A DNA stretch of 34,296 bases from Bacillota bacterium (GTDB taxonomy: Bacteria > Bacillota > Clostridia > Christensenellales > Aristaeellaceae). Positions 1 through 6,991 of the stretch are shown here, piece after piece. Location of the stretch: positions 1 to 34,296 of the forward strand of contig JAEYPB010000040.1 of assembly GCA_023411175.1 (NCBI GenBank), read 5' to 3'. Position 1 is the first letter of the stretch, and the number at the start of each line of letters is the position of its first letter. Below the pieces are notes generated by a model, which saw nothing but the letters and a program-made list of their open reading frames with translations, did not search any database and had not been told where the DNA came from. The position numbers and the translations under genes were made by a program.

Positions 1-58
1 TCTCCCCAAGTTTTGTCCGCAGCGCCCGCTGCTCTGGCGTGATCCTGCTCTTTCCCAT
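1..58 (-). CDS. N-terminal fragment of a CDS, possibly an IS256-type transposase
   Basis: Only the first 19 codons lie in the window; the gene runs off the left edge. The ATG at 58-56 is preceded by GGAGG with 8 bases between, so the start is convincing. The peptide begins MGKSRITPEQRALRTKLGE, which is basic and has no diagnostic motif. The transposase guess rests on the sequence just upstream (98-125), which resembles the end of IS256-family elements, so this would be the first gene inside such an element. An unrelated regulator cannot be excluded. Confidence 0.45.
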   Translation of the reverse strand, partial: MGKSRITPEQRALRTKLGE

Positions 59-81
59 TCGTAAACCTCCGTGATGTTTCT

Positions 82-109
82 ATTCTACCACCACTTACGG
101 TTTACACAA
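82..109 (-). promoter_or_regulatory. Promoter for the gene at the left edge
   Basis: On the minus strand TTGTGT (109-104) and TAGAAT (87-82) are separated by 16 bases, about 25 bases upstream of the ATG at 58. This is a reasonable sigma-A match for the fragmentary gene. Confidence 0.4.
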
Positions 110-125
110 AATTTGGGACGGTCTC
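98..125. repeat. Candidate terminal repeat of an IS256-like element
   Basis: Read on the minus strand, this stretch begins GAGACCGTCC and continues through TTTTGTGTAAACCG. The pattern GA-N4-GTCC, then a short gap, then TTGTGTAAA, resembles the terminal inverted repeat of IS256 as I remember it. It lies directly outside the fragmentary gene at 1-58, as expected for an IS end. The other end is outside the window, so the inverted copy cannot be checked. Confidence 0.35.
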
Positions 126-191
126 GATCGCAGCGCTCTCTGATTTTTTATATTTTTTTTGAAATTGCGCCAACTATTTTATTATATCCGT

Positions 192-220
192 TTGACATCA
201 ACGCCACGCACCTCGACATG
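192..220. repeat. Distal att-like copy of the rlmD 3' end
   Basis: This 29-base stretch matches 2362-2389, the last codons of the rRNA methyltransferase gene, with two substitutions and one inserted base. Homology stops on both sides, so it is not a longer gene remnant. The 3' end of this gene (rumA/rlmD) is a documented insertion site for integrative elements of Bacillota, so this reads best as the far attachment site of an element that used that target. Confidence 0.55.
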
Positions 221-310
221 AACCTTTTGCTTGGAATGGCTGCCTCCGCGCAGCGTGGTCGCCTCATCAGGGGTGCTGGCAAAAAAGATGTCGCATCGAA
301 AAAAATAACT

Positions 311-1192
311 CTACTCGCAATTGCCACTATGCCACTCGCTGTGTAAGAAAGTGCAGCCACAATCCTTCGTCGCGTCTTCGTAGCTGATTTTTCTATCGCT
401 CTGTACCAGAGCGTTCATATATATGATTCTGCTTTCGATTTCTGCCACAAGTTTTTCTCTGCCGAATACCGGCCCGTGCGAAGGGATCAAGGAGAACATG
501 GTATATTCCCTCAGCCTGTCAAGTGAACGGAGATGTCTTGCGAAATCGTTGCTGTCCGCCGAAGGTAAAAGCGGAACCCCGTCGGGTGAGAACATCAACT
601 CATCGGCGATATGAAGGAACCAGTTATCGATATTGACAATCATGCCGCACATAGAGTGCCCCGGAAATGGGATCAAGGTCAGCAGGTGATCGCCGAACGC
701 AAGCGTTTGAGGCTCGCTGATTAAAACAGTAGGGGCATAGAAGCTATGCTCGCCCGCCGGCGTCCACATGTCCAAAGTTTCTTGAAAACGGGCGCTTCCG
801 TATACGGGCACTTTGGGAAGAACCTTCAGCCCTTGCATATGGTCGTCATGGAAATGGGTAATGATGATTCTTTCGATCTCGATGTTGTTTTTCACCAGAT
901 CCGCCAGCAACTCCTGGGCTTGAAAGTCATAAGCGGTGTCAATCAAGACCGCTTTGTTGCCGCTCAGAATCGCCGTAACGCTGGTCCCGAAATGCCTGCC
1001 CGGCTGCGGCTCAAAAGTGTGATGAAGAATTCCCTTGGCAAGCTTTTGCTTATCTATAATTCTCTCAGACAGTTTAAAGCTATTTCGTTGCTTTTCCGCC
1101 TCTTGCTGCCTGAGCTTATCTGCGGCATCCCTTTGGGCTACGATAGCTTTCTGCTGTGGGGTCTTGCCTTGCATATCATATCGAAAAGCCAT
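311..1192 (-). CDS. Metallo-beta-lactamase-fold hydrolase
   Basis: A 293-aa protein of the metallo-beta-lactamase superfamily. The zinc signature THFHDDH lies at residues 112-118, followed by PGHSMCG near 180 (third histidine), an Asp-containing ADEL segment and PSHGPVFG, the usual order of ligands. Residues 10-45 are charged and probably form a coiled-coil extension ahead of the catalytic domain. I take the ATG at 1192, nine bases after AAGGAGG; an upstream in-frame ATG at 1198 sits too close to that site. There is no signal peptide, so the enzyme is cytoplasmic. Substrate is not predictable: the superfamily includes glyoxalase II, lactonases and flavoprotein domains. The gene lies in the AT-richer patch between the att-like repeats and is probably acquired. 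Confidence 0.8.
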   Translation of the reverse strand: MAFRYDMQGKTPQQKAIVAQRDAADKLRQQEAEKQRNSFKLSERIIDKQKLAKGILHHTFEPQPGRHFGTSVTAILSGNKAVLIDTAYDFQAQELLADLVKNNIEIERIIITHFHDDHMQGLKVLPKVPVYGSARFQETLDMWTPAGEHSFYAPTVLISEPQTLAFGDHLLTLIPFPGHSMCGMIVNIDNWFLHIADELMFSPDGVPLLPSADSNDFARHLRSLDRLREYTMFSLIPSHGPVFGREKLVAEIESRIIYMNALVQSDRKISYEDATKDCGCTFLHSEWHSGNCE

Positions 1193-1238
1193 TATCATCG
1201 ACCTCCTTGCGCAGTGGTGCTAATCAAGCATATAAAAC

Positions 1239-1255
1239 TGATAATGATTATATCA
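1239..1255. promoter_or_regulatory. Fur-box-like palindrome and AT-rich promoter region
   Basis: TGATAATGATTATATCA resembles the 7-1-7 Fur motif (TGATAATNATTATCA) with two extra bases in one arm. On the minus strand it overlaps TATGATATAAT, a possible -10 for the hydrolase gene starting at 1192. It also overlaps the last codons of the gene ending at 1248. Confidence 0.25.
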
Positions 1256-2057
1256 TAGGCGACGGTTGAATAACCTTCTCAAGCTCGTTGAGCAAATCTT
1301 TTAAATACTGATACAGAACGTTATTATCAAATTTATGCAGTTCCTCAATTCCTTCATTGAGCGAAAATTGATATTGAACGTCAGCAATATCAGTAGCCAA
1401 TTGTGTGTTCTTGCCAGTACCGGTCTCTTCAATAAATGTTTCAAAGAGCCTTCCGCCGCGCAATTCTTCAATTTCTGAATAAGCAGGCTTCCCTTTGTGT
1501 TTGCAGTAGTTATACCGGCTTCTAATTGTAGTTGAACTAAACGTGTTCCAGAAATCTACTATTAGATCAATAGCTTTTGAAAAATCAGAATTCATTGCTT
1601 TCAAATATGCGAACGGATTTGTCTCTGCCGTTGGTGGTGTAACATTGTTTTCCGCACTTCTCAACAATATGGCCGCATCGTCGATAGATTTCATACCAGA
1701 AAAATCGACCCTTTGTCCCTTGTGAGAGCAAGCAAATTCCGCCGAAACGTAACACAGCGTCCACGACAGATCAACAACGATATTGTAATACATCAGTGCC
1801 GTCTCAAAGAAATAGGAAGTAAATATAAGTTTAAACGCACTGTTCGCAACCTTATCTTCAGTCTCACTAAACCAATGTTTCCAGTCATCGGTCTCTGTTT
1901 CACGCAAAAAAATCCTAGCCGCGGCATACTGATCAATAATTTCCTTTTGTTTCGCTCTGAAATACAAATCTGTACTTGTCGGCCAATTCGTACTGAGTAG
2001 GTCGAATTTTTTGCTTGACGGTGCTGCTAAATCAAAAATGACCGAATCAAAATCCAT
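1248..2057 (-). CDS. Hypothetical cytoplasmic protein, 269 aa
   Basis: I do not recognise this family. The protein is soluble, acidic and rich in aromatic residues, with no signal peptide, clear membrane helix or catalytic motif. Its middle (about residues 65-180) looks largely helical, with the segment SRYNYCKHKGKPAYSE near residue 190. I place the start at the ATG at 2057, six bases after GGGGTG, rather than at the in-frame GTG (2066) that forms part of that site. Composition is clearly more AT-rich than the pfkA region next door. It lies 55 bases upstream of the hydrolase gene on the same strand and inside the att-bracketed patch. Such anonymous helical proteins are common cargo in mobile islands, but nothing specific supports a defence or transfer role. 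Confidence 0.6.
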   Translation of the reverse strand: MDFDSVIFDLAAPSSKKFDLLSTNWPTSTDLYFRAKQKEIIDQYAAARIFLRETETDDWKHWFSETEDKVANSAFKLIFTSYFFETALMYYNIVVDLSWTLCYVSAEFACSHKGQRVDFSGMKSIDDAAILLRSAENNVTPPTAETNPFAYLKAMNSDFSKAIDLIVDFWNTFSSTTIRSRYNYCKHKGKPAYSEIEELRGGRLFETFIEETGTGKNTQLATDIADVQYQFSLNEGIEELHKFDNNVLYQYLKDLLNELEKVIQPSPMI

Positions 2058-2150
2058 AAACTTCACCCCGTGTCTTTACATAAAGGAATCCTAAAGCACA
2101 AGACAGCGAGTAACGACCAATATCAATGATAGTTGTATTTACTTTCTGGA

Positions 2151-2230
2151 AATATCTATCCTGCTCACTCGCGACCTCCCGACATCCATCCTGCTCTGTA
2201 CCAAACCCCTGACATCTATCCTGCTCTGTA
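2151..2230. repeat. Three 20-bp repeats at exact 30-bp period
   Basis: GACATCTATCCTGCTCTGTA (2211-2230) recurs at 2181-2200 with one change and at 2151-2170 in a more degenerate form (AATATCTATCCTGCTCACTC). Ten-base spacers of different sequence separate them. IS21-family elements carry multiple 20-bp repeats of this kind at their ends, so a relic IS end is the leading idea. No transposase is visible nearby. Confidence 0.6.
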
Positions 2231-2316
2231 CGCCTCTGCACCAACCGCTATGGATGTGTTTCCTTGTAGAAATGATTATACGCGCATTAAGCAGCATTTT
2301 CCAGTCCCAAAACAGA

Positions 2317-2339
2317 AAAAGCCTGAATTACAGGCTTTT
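2317..2339. terminator. Bidirectional intrinsic terminator beyond rlmD
   Basis: A 9-bp perfect stem (AAAAGCCTG / CAGGCTTTT) with loop AATTA gives a U-tract on both strands. It lies 15 bases past the rlmD stop codon. Confidence 0.75.
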
Positions 2340-2353
2340 CAGAGGATACTGTG

Positions 2354-3646
2354 TTATTCCCTTGACATCAATGCCACGCACTCGACGTGGCTCGTCCACG
2401 GGAACATGTCCACGGGCCGCACCTTTTTGAGCGCATAGCCGCCGGCGCTAAGCCGCTTCATGTCCCGGGCTAGGGTGCCAGGATCGCAGGAGACGTAGAC
2501 GATTCTCTTTGGCGCGGCACTGGCGAGCGACAACGTCAGCGATTCTTCCAGCCCTTTTCGGGGCGGATCGACCACCACCACGTCCGGCGTCAGTCCTTTT
2601 TTCAGCATCTGGGGCAGCACCAGCTCGGCGCGGCCCTGCACGAATTCGGTCTTTTCCGAAAGCCCGGCGCGGGCGGCGTTCTCCCGGGCGTCCCTGACGG
2701 CCTCGGGCACCACCTCCACGCCGATCACGCTGCCCGCACGCTTCGCCATGTAGAGGCCGATGGAGCCCGCGCCGCAGTAGGCGTCCACCACCAGCTCGCT
2801 TCCGGTGAGCGCAGCAAAATCCAGCGCGGTGGCGTACAGCGCCTCCACCTGTACATCGTTCACCTGAAAGAAGGACTTCGGCGCCAGCGAGAAGGCGATG
2901 CCGCCGAGTTCGTCCACGAGCGCCTCGTCCCCACTGATGAGGGTGACGTCGCCGTCCAGCGCGTGGGCGTGGCCGGGGCGAAGCCGGCAGCTGTAAACGG
3001 ACCGGTATTCCGGCAGGCGCTTCAAAACCGCCGCCGCTTCCGACGCATCCCAGCCGCCCTCGTGGCACAGAACCGCCATGCCCTCGCCCGCGCGGTTCAC
3101 GCGGGTGACCAGGTAGCAAAGCGGCGTGTCCGGGTTCTCCCGCAGCCAGTAGCGCAACATGCGCATGGCGCGGACGCTGGGTTCCTTCTGAAGAAGGCAG
3201 TCGCTCACCTCGAGAACGCCACGCCCGTCGGCGCGGCGAAGGCCGATCATCGGCCCTTCGATGGCGTACTCCGCCTTGTTTCTGTAGCGCTCCGGCTGCT
3301 CCATGCCGATCGGCTCCAGAACCTCGGGCGCTTCGAAGCCGCCGATGCGCGTCAGCGCGTCGATCACCCGCTGTTTTTTGAGCGAGAGCGAAAGGCCGTA
3401 TTGCATGTGCCGCGCCTGGCAGCCGCCGCAGGAAGCGGCATAGCGGCACGCGCTGCGGGACCGGGCCGGGTTGGGCGCCACGACGCGAATCAGGCGCGCC
3501 ACGAGGTAGCGCCCCTGATCCCGAATGATTTCGACCTGCACTACCTCTCCCGGCAGCGCGCCGGGCACGAACACCGCGCGGCCGTCCAGCCGCCCGACGC
3601 CCTGCATTTCCGAGGCCGCGCCGGTAATGGTCAGCTCAAATCTCAT
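2354..3646 (-). CDS. rlmD: 23S rRNA (uracil-5-)-methyltransferase, RlmD/RumA family
   Basis: A 430-aa SAM-dependent enzyme that methylates C5 of uridine in 23S rRNA. Residues 1-60 form a TRAM RNA-binding domain. Cys67, Cys73, Cys76 and Cys150 match the four 4Fe-4S ligands of RumA. The SAM loop is VVDAYCGAGSIGLY (287-299), and the catalytic motif is YVSCDPGTLARD with Cys387 as nucleophile. The ATG shares one base with the pfkA stop (TGATG), so translation is probably coupled. Many Bacillota carry one such enzyme (RlmCD) that modifies U747 and U1939; the exact target cannot be read here. Its 3' end doubles as the presumed attachment site of an inserted element, and the reading frame remains complete with a normal C-terminus. 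Confidence 0.92.
   Translation of the reverse strand: MRFELTITGAASEMQGVGRLDGRAVFVPGALPGEVVQVEIIRDQGRYLVARLIRVVAPNPARSRSACRYAASCGGCQARHMQYGLSLSLKKQRVIDALTRIGGFEAPEVLEPIGMEQPERYRNKAEYAIEGPMIGLRRADGRGVLEVSDCLLQKEPSVRAMRMLRYWLRENPDTPLCYLVTRVNRAGEGMAVLCHEGGWDASEAAAVLKRLPEYRSVYSCRLRPGHAHALDGDVTLISGDEALVDELGGIAFSLAPKSFFQVNDVQVEALYATALDFAALTGSELVVDAYCGAGSIGLYMAKRAGSVIGVEVVPEAVRDARENAARAGLSEKTEFVQGRAELVLPQMLKKGLTPDVVVVDPPRKGLEESLTLSLASAAPKRIVYVSCDPGTLARDMKRLSAGGYALKKVRPVDMFPWTSHVECVALMSRE
2362..2389. repeat. att-like repeat within the rlmD 3' end
   Basis: This is the gene-internal partner of the copy at 192-220. On the coding strand it covers the codons for HVECVALMS. Integrative elements that target this gene end at or near this stretch and restore the coding sequence. 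Confidence 0.55.
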
Positions 3647-4698
3647 CAGCCGGACACCGTGGAGATCAGCTTGAAGAGATCGGCGTTGTATTCCCCGCCG
3701 CGGTTGCGCGCCTCCGCGATCGGCACCTCGATCAAATGATTGTCGCGCATGCCGATGGCGAGGCCCGACTGATCGTCGCGCAACAGTTCCACCGCCCGAT
3801 TCCCCATGCGGGTGGCGAGAATCCTGTCGGTGGCGGTGGGGCTTCCGCCCCGCTGGATGTAGCCCAGCACCGTAGCGCGGGTGTCGTGGCCCGAAAGCGC
3901 CTCGATGATGCGGGCAAGCTGTCCGGAGTCCATCTGCTGGTTGAGAACACCGCTCAGCTTCTCGTTGGACTCACAGAGCGCGTTCAAATCGCTGGTCATG
4001 GAGGAAAACGCGCCTTCGGCCACGATGATGATCATGGAGCTCTTGCCCTTGAGCACGCCCCACTTGACCTTTTCGGCCACTTCCTCGATGGACCACTTGA
4101 CCTCCGGGATCAGCACGATCTCCGCGCCGCAGGCCAGCGCCGTATGCACCGCGATGTCGCCGCAGTTGCGGCCCATGACGGTGACAAGGCTGGCGCGCTC
4201 GTGGGAATCGCTGGTCTCGCGGATGCGGTTCAGGCAGTCCAGCGCGGTATTGAGGGCGGTATCAAAGCCAATCGTCGCGTCGGTATAGTTCAGGTCGTTG
4301 TCGATGGTGCCGGGAATGCCGATGACCGGCAGGCCCAGCTTGTCCAAATCCGTCGCGCCGCGAAAGGTTCCGTCGCCGCCGATCAGCACCACGCCCTCCA
4401 CGCCCAGCATTTTGAGGTTGGAGACGACGCGCTTTTGCGCCTCGAGCTCGCGGAATTCCGCACAGCGAGCGGTCATCAGGAATGTGCCGCCCCGATGGAT
4501 TTTGTCGGAGACGCTGTGGGCGGTCATCATCTGAAAATCGTCCGACGCATCCTTGGAGCGCATCAGCATCCCATTGTAGCCGCGCTTGAAGCCGATCACG
4601 CTCATGTCATAGGACAGGGCGGACCTGACCACCGCGCGAATCGCGGCATTCATGCCGGGCGCGTCTCCTCCAGAAGTCATTACGCCGATTCTTTTCAT
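3646..4698 (-). CDS. pfkA: 6-phosphofructokinase, ATP-dependent type
   Basis: A 350-aa enzyme that phosphorylates fructose 6-phosphate to fructose 1,6-bisphosphate, the committed step of glycolysis. Diagnostic segments are TSGGDAPGMNAAIRA at the N-terminus, GGDGTFRGA, GIPGTIDND with the catalytic Asp, MGRNCGDIA and RGGSPTATDR. Glycine in GGDG and in PGTIDND (positions 104 and 124 in E. coli numbering) indicates ATP rather than pyrophosphate as donor; PPi enzymes have Asp and Lys there. It is about 30 residues longer than the 320-aa classical form. GGGGGA precedes the ATG by six bases. It is the middle gene of a three-gene operon and its stop overlaps the rlmD start by one base. Confidence 0.94.
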   Translation of the reverse strand: MKRIGVMTSGGDAPGMNAAIRAVVRSALSYDMSVIGFKRGYNGMLMRSKDASDDFQMMTAHSVSDKIHRGGTFLMTARCAEFRELEAQKRVVSNLKMLGVEGVVLIGGDGTFRGATDLDKLGLPVIGIPGTIDNDLNYTDATIGFDTALNTALDCLNRIRETSDSHERASLVTVMGRNCGDIAVHTALACGAEIVLIPEVKWSIEEVAEKVKWGVLKGKSSMIIIVAEGAFSSMTSDLNALCESNEKLSGVLNQQMDSGQLARIIEALSGHDTRATVLGYIQRGGSPTATDRILATRMGNRAVELLRDDQSGLAIGMRDNHLIEVPIAEARNRGGEYNADLFKLISTVSG

Positions 4699-4716
4699 CT
4701 TTATCCCCCGCTTTTT

Positions 4717-4929
4717 CTAAAAACCGTTTTCCTGCAAGACCTCGCGCGCTTCCTTGGCTTCGGCCTTGAGGGCCTGAAGCTCCAAGCAGCATTCGCCGGA
4801 GAGCGTTCGCGCTACCGGGCGAACCCGCACCATGAAGCCCTCGCGGGTGAGAAGTTCCTGAGCCGACGCGGCTTTTTGCTCGCTGTGCGCCATGTGGATC
4901 ACAACCCACACGCCTTCCGCGTTTTTCAC
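4717..4929 (-). CDS. Small conserved-looking protein upstream of pfkA, 70 aa
   Basis: A 70-aa soluble protein reading VWVVIHMAHSEQKAASAQEL followed by a segment ending LLTREGF, then a strand-rich part and a helical C-terminus (QALKAEAKEAREVLQENGF). I choose the GTG at 4929, seven bases after GGGGAGG; an ATG at 4965 lacks a ribosome site. The alternation of a hydrophobic strand, a helix and a second strand suggests a small ferredoxin-like alpha/beta fold. From memory, comparable small proteins sit beside pfkA in other clostridia, but I cannot name the family. It is the first gene of the pfkA-rlmD operon, 18 bases ahead of pfkA. A role in sensing for glycolysis would be speculation. Confidence 0.7.
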   Translation of the reverse strand: MKNAEGVWVVIHMAHSEQKAASAQELLTREGFMVRVRPVARTLSGECCLELQALKAEAKEAREVLQENGF

Positions 4930-4946
4930 TCGGGCCCCTCCCCTGC

Positions 4947-4999
4947 TTGCGTTTCCCAATTTCAAAGAGTATTATATCCGCATGAGCGCCTTTGCGCAA
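4947..4999. promoter_or_regulatory. Overlapping divergent promoters (pfkA operon / dipeptidase)
   Basis: Minus strand: TTGCGC (4999-4994), 17 bases, TATAAT (4976-4971), serving the pfkA operon. Plus strand: TTGCGT (4947-4952), 17 bases, TATTAT (4970-4975), serving the dipeptidase. The two -10 hexamers occupy almost the same base pairs, so the polymerases should compete. Confidence 0.6.
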
Positions 5000-5051
5000 G
5001 CGTCCGACCGTCTCGGACGGCAAAAATCGCCATTTTGTGGGAGGAAAACGC

Positions 5052-5795
5052 ATGGAAACGCCCATTCCAGCCGATATGACCGAAAAAAGTGCCATGCCGG
5101 AACTGGCCGAGGATGCCTACCGCCTGCCGGAGGGCTTCGCCTACTTGGACGAGGCCGTACCCGGCGTGTACTGGGACGCAAAATACGCCTCAAGCGACAA
5201 CTTCACCGGCGCCCCGGTGGACGGCTATGCCGCGAACCGCGTCGCGCTCAGCGAAAAGCTGGCCGCTTCCCTGACCATAGCGCGGGACAAGGCCGCGAAG
5301 AAGGGGCTGTATCTGCTCGTCTGGGACGCGGCGAGGCCCCAGCGCGCGGTGGACCGGTTCGTAGAATGGTCCCGCGAGCCGGAGGACGGCGTCACCCGGG
5401 AAAAACACTACCCAAACCTCAAAAAAAATCAGCTGTTCCGCGAGGGCTACATCGCCGCCCGCTCCGGCCACACTCGCGGCGCGGCGGTGGACCTGACCCT
5501 CATCGACAAGAGCGGGGAAGCGCTGGACATGGGCGGGGATTTTGACCTGATGGACGTTAAATCCCACCACGGCGCGAAGGGCCTCACGCAGGCGCAGGCC
5601 GAAAACCGGCTTCTCCTCAAAAAACTGATGCGCTCCGCCGGTTTCAACGCCTACTCGAACGAGTGGTGGCACTATTCCCTCGCCCGTGAGCCGTTTCCCG
5701 GGGAGTACTTCGATTTTGTGGTCGGCGGCGATGCCGTCCGCTACCCGTGGAAGATGCCGCCCCAGCCCAGCCGGACGGTGGATGTGCCGGAATAG
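5052..5795 (+). CDS. VanX-like D-alanyl-D-alanine dipeptidase (peptidase M15D)
   Basis: A 247-aa zinc dipeptidase. Matches to VanX/DdpX are WDAARPQRAV (the Arg that stabilises the transition state), SGHTRGAAVDLTL (the SxHxxxxxxD zinc ligands) and NEWWHY (catalytic Glu plus third zinc ligand). The start is the ATG at 5052 with GGAGG seven bases upstream; an in-frame start 60 bases earlier has no ribosome site and would add an unlikely basic leader. There is no signal peptide, so it is cytoplasmic, consistent with hydrolysis of imported or recycled D-Ala-D-Ala. No VanH, VanA or VanRS genes are nearby, so it is more likely a housekeeping or catabolic dipeptidase than a vancomycin-resistance determinant. 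It is somewhat longer than VanX (about 200 aa). Confidence 0.88.
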   Translation: METPIPADMTEKSAMPELAEDAYRLPEGFAYLDEAVPGVYWDAKYASSDNFTGAPVDGYAANRVALSEKLAASLTIARDKAAKKGLYLLVWDAARPQRAVDRFVEWSREPEDGVTREKHYPNLKKNQLFREGYIAARSGHTRGAAVDLTLIDKSGEALDMGGDFDLMDVKSHHGAKGLTQAQAENRLLLKKLMRSAGFNAYSNEWWHYSLAREPFPGEYFDFVVGGDAVRYPWKMPPQPSRTVDVPE

Positions 5796-5896
5796 CAAAG
5801 GGCCGACCACCGCGACGGTCAGCCCAAAACCATCACTAGCGCCTTTCCGGGCTTCCAATTGTTCCCGACGACGCCTGCCCCATCGTCTCTTCCAAT

Positions 5897-5931
5897 CGTT
5901 CCCGGCGACATGCGCGGCGGGAACGGTTTTT
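5897..5931 (+). terminator. Intrinsic terminator after the dipeptidase gene
   Basis: CGTTCCCG (5897-5904) pairs with CGGGAACG (5918-5925) and is followed by GTTTTTG. The stretch 5796-6069 holds no gene, only this and the hairpin repeat that follows. Confidence 0.65.
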
Positions 5932-5981
5932 GTAGCCAGGGCGAACACCGGCGGAGGAAACAATACCGAAGTTCAACGAAC

Positions 5982-6062
5982 CGCCCGGAAACCCGAAGGG
6001 TTTCAGGCGAGCGAAGGAACCTCGTTTCCTTGCGGCAAAAGACCGGAAGGGGTTTTTGCCGC
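5982..6062. repeat. Double-hairpin intergenic repeat, copy 1
   Basis: Two adjacent stem-loops. The first, 5982-6009, starts CGCCCGGAAACCC and closes GGGTTTCAGGCG. The second, 6032-6062, pairs GCGGCAAAA with TTTTTGCCGC around GGAA. The same architecture with base-paired changes recurs at 18412-18493. It lies between convergent genes, where it could act as a bidirectional terminator. Confidence 0.65.
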
Positions 6063-6069
6063 AACCGTG

Positions 6070-6759
6070 CTAATCCCGCCTGCGTCCGACGCCCGCAAGG
6101 AGGAGAAGTCGAACCAGCTGCAGAATCGCGCCGATAGCGGCGGCCACGTAGGTCATCGCGGCGGCGCGCAGCACCTTTGAAGCGCCCGTCATCTCGTCGG
6201 AATCAAGGTATCCGCCGGAGGACAGCGTGGCCAGCGCGCGGCCGGAGGCGTTGAACTCCACCGGCAGCGTGAGGAGCGAAAAAACCACCGCCAGCGAAAA
6301 CAGGATGATGCCCGCGAGGAGCAGCGGCTCCCAGCTGAAGATCAGACCGGCGAGAAAGATCGGCCAGCTCAGGTTGGAGCCAAAGCCCACCACCGGCACG
6401 ATCGCCGTGCGCAGCTTCAGCGGCGCGTAATGCTCCTGATCCTGAATCGCGTGGCCGGTCTCGTGGGCGGCAACGCCCAGCGCCGCGATGGATGTGGAGC
6501 CGTAGACGCCCTCCGAAAGGCGCAGAACCCGTTCGGAAGGATCGTAGTGGTCCGACAGCTTGCCGGGCACCCGCTCGATGGCAACGTCCTCGAGGCCGCG
6601 GCTGTCCAGCATGCGGCGCGCCAGCATCGCGCCGGTCAGGCCGATGCGCGCGGGCACGCGCTGGTATTTGGCAAACGTACCGCTGACCCCCGCCTGGGCG
6701 ATCAGCGCCAGGACCAGGCCGGGGAGCACGATCAAAAACGTCCAGTCATAGAAAAACAT
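6070..6759 (-). CDS. Membrane zinc metallopeptidase, YugP-like (Zn_peptidase_2)
   Basis: A 229-aa integral membrane protein. It opens with a hydrophobic helix (residues 5-25) and carries the gluzincin-type motif AAHETGHAIQD near residue 112. Two more hydrophobic hairpins follow (about 135-180), then a conserved-looking VEFNASGRAL segment that would supply a third ligand, and a C-terminal helix. This order matches the YugP/PF04298 family of neutral zinc peptidases, whose substrates are unknown. I chose the ATG at 6759; GGGAGG lies 12 bases upstream, rather far. An earlier start would add an unlikely leader that disrupts the first helix. It converges on the dipeptidase gene, and the hairpin repeat lies between them. 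Confidence 0.85.
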   Translation of the reverse strand: MFFYDWTFLIVLPGLVLALIAQAGVSGTFAKYQRVPARIGLTGAMLARRMLDSRGLEDVAIERVPGKLSDHYDPSERVLRLSEGVYGSTSIAALGVAAHETGHAIQDQEHYAPLKLRTAIVPVVGFGSNLSWPIFLAGLIFSWEPLLLAGIILFSLAVVFSLLTLPVEFNASGRALATLSSGGYLDSDEMTGASKVLRAAAMTYVAAAIGAILQLVRLLLLAGVGRRRD

Positions 6760-6991
6760 CTTGTTTGGAAGCCTCCCTTTCGTTTGTATGATAACACATT
6801 TCAGCCACGCAAATCCGCGTTTCACGGGAATTCCACTCAAATTTCGAATCTTTGACGTTATTTGACCTTATCCCGCCGAAAAGCGGCATCGTGCCAAAGG
6901 GCCGAGGGTTTTTTGACCAAAGCAGCCGAAGGCCTTGGCGGATTTCGGGGCAAGATACATCGGCGCGCGCTGGGCGGAAAGCCCGCCAGCG

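Noticed and set aside
2151..2230. CRISPR array
   Set aside because: Only three units, 20-bp repeats with 10-bp spacers, degenerate third copy and no cas genes. This is not CRISPR geometry.
5052..5795. Vancomycin resistance determinant
   Set aside because: A VanX-like dipeptidase alone, without VanH, a D-Ala-D-Lac ligase or a VanRS pair, does not give resistance; housekeeping dipeptidases look the same.
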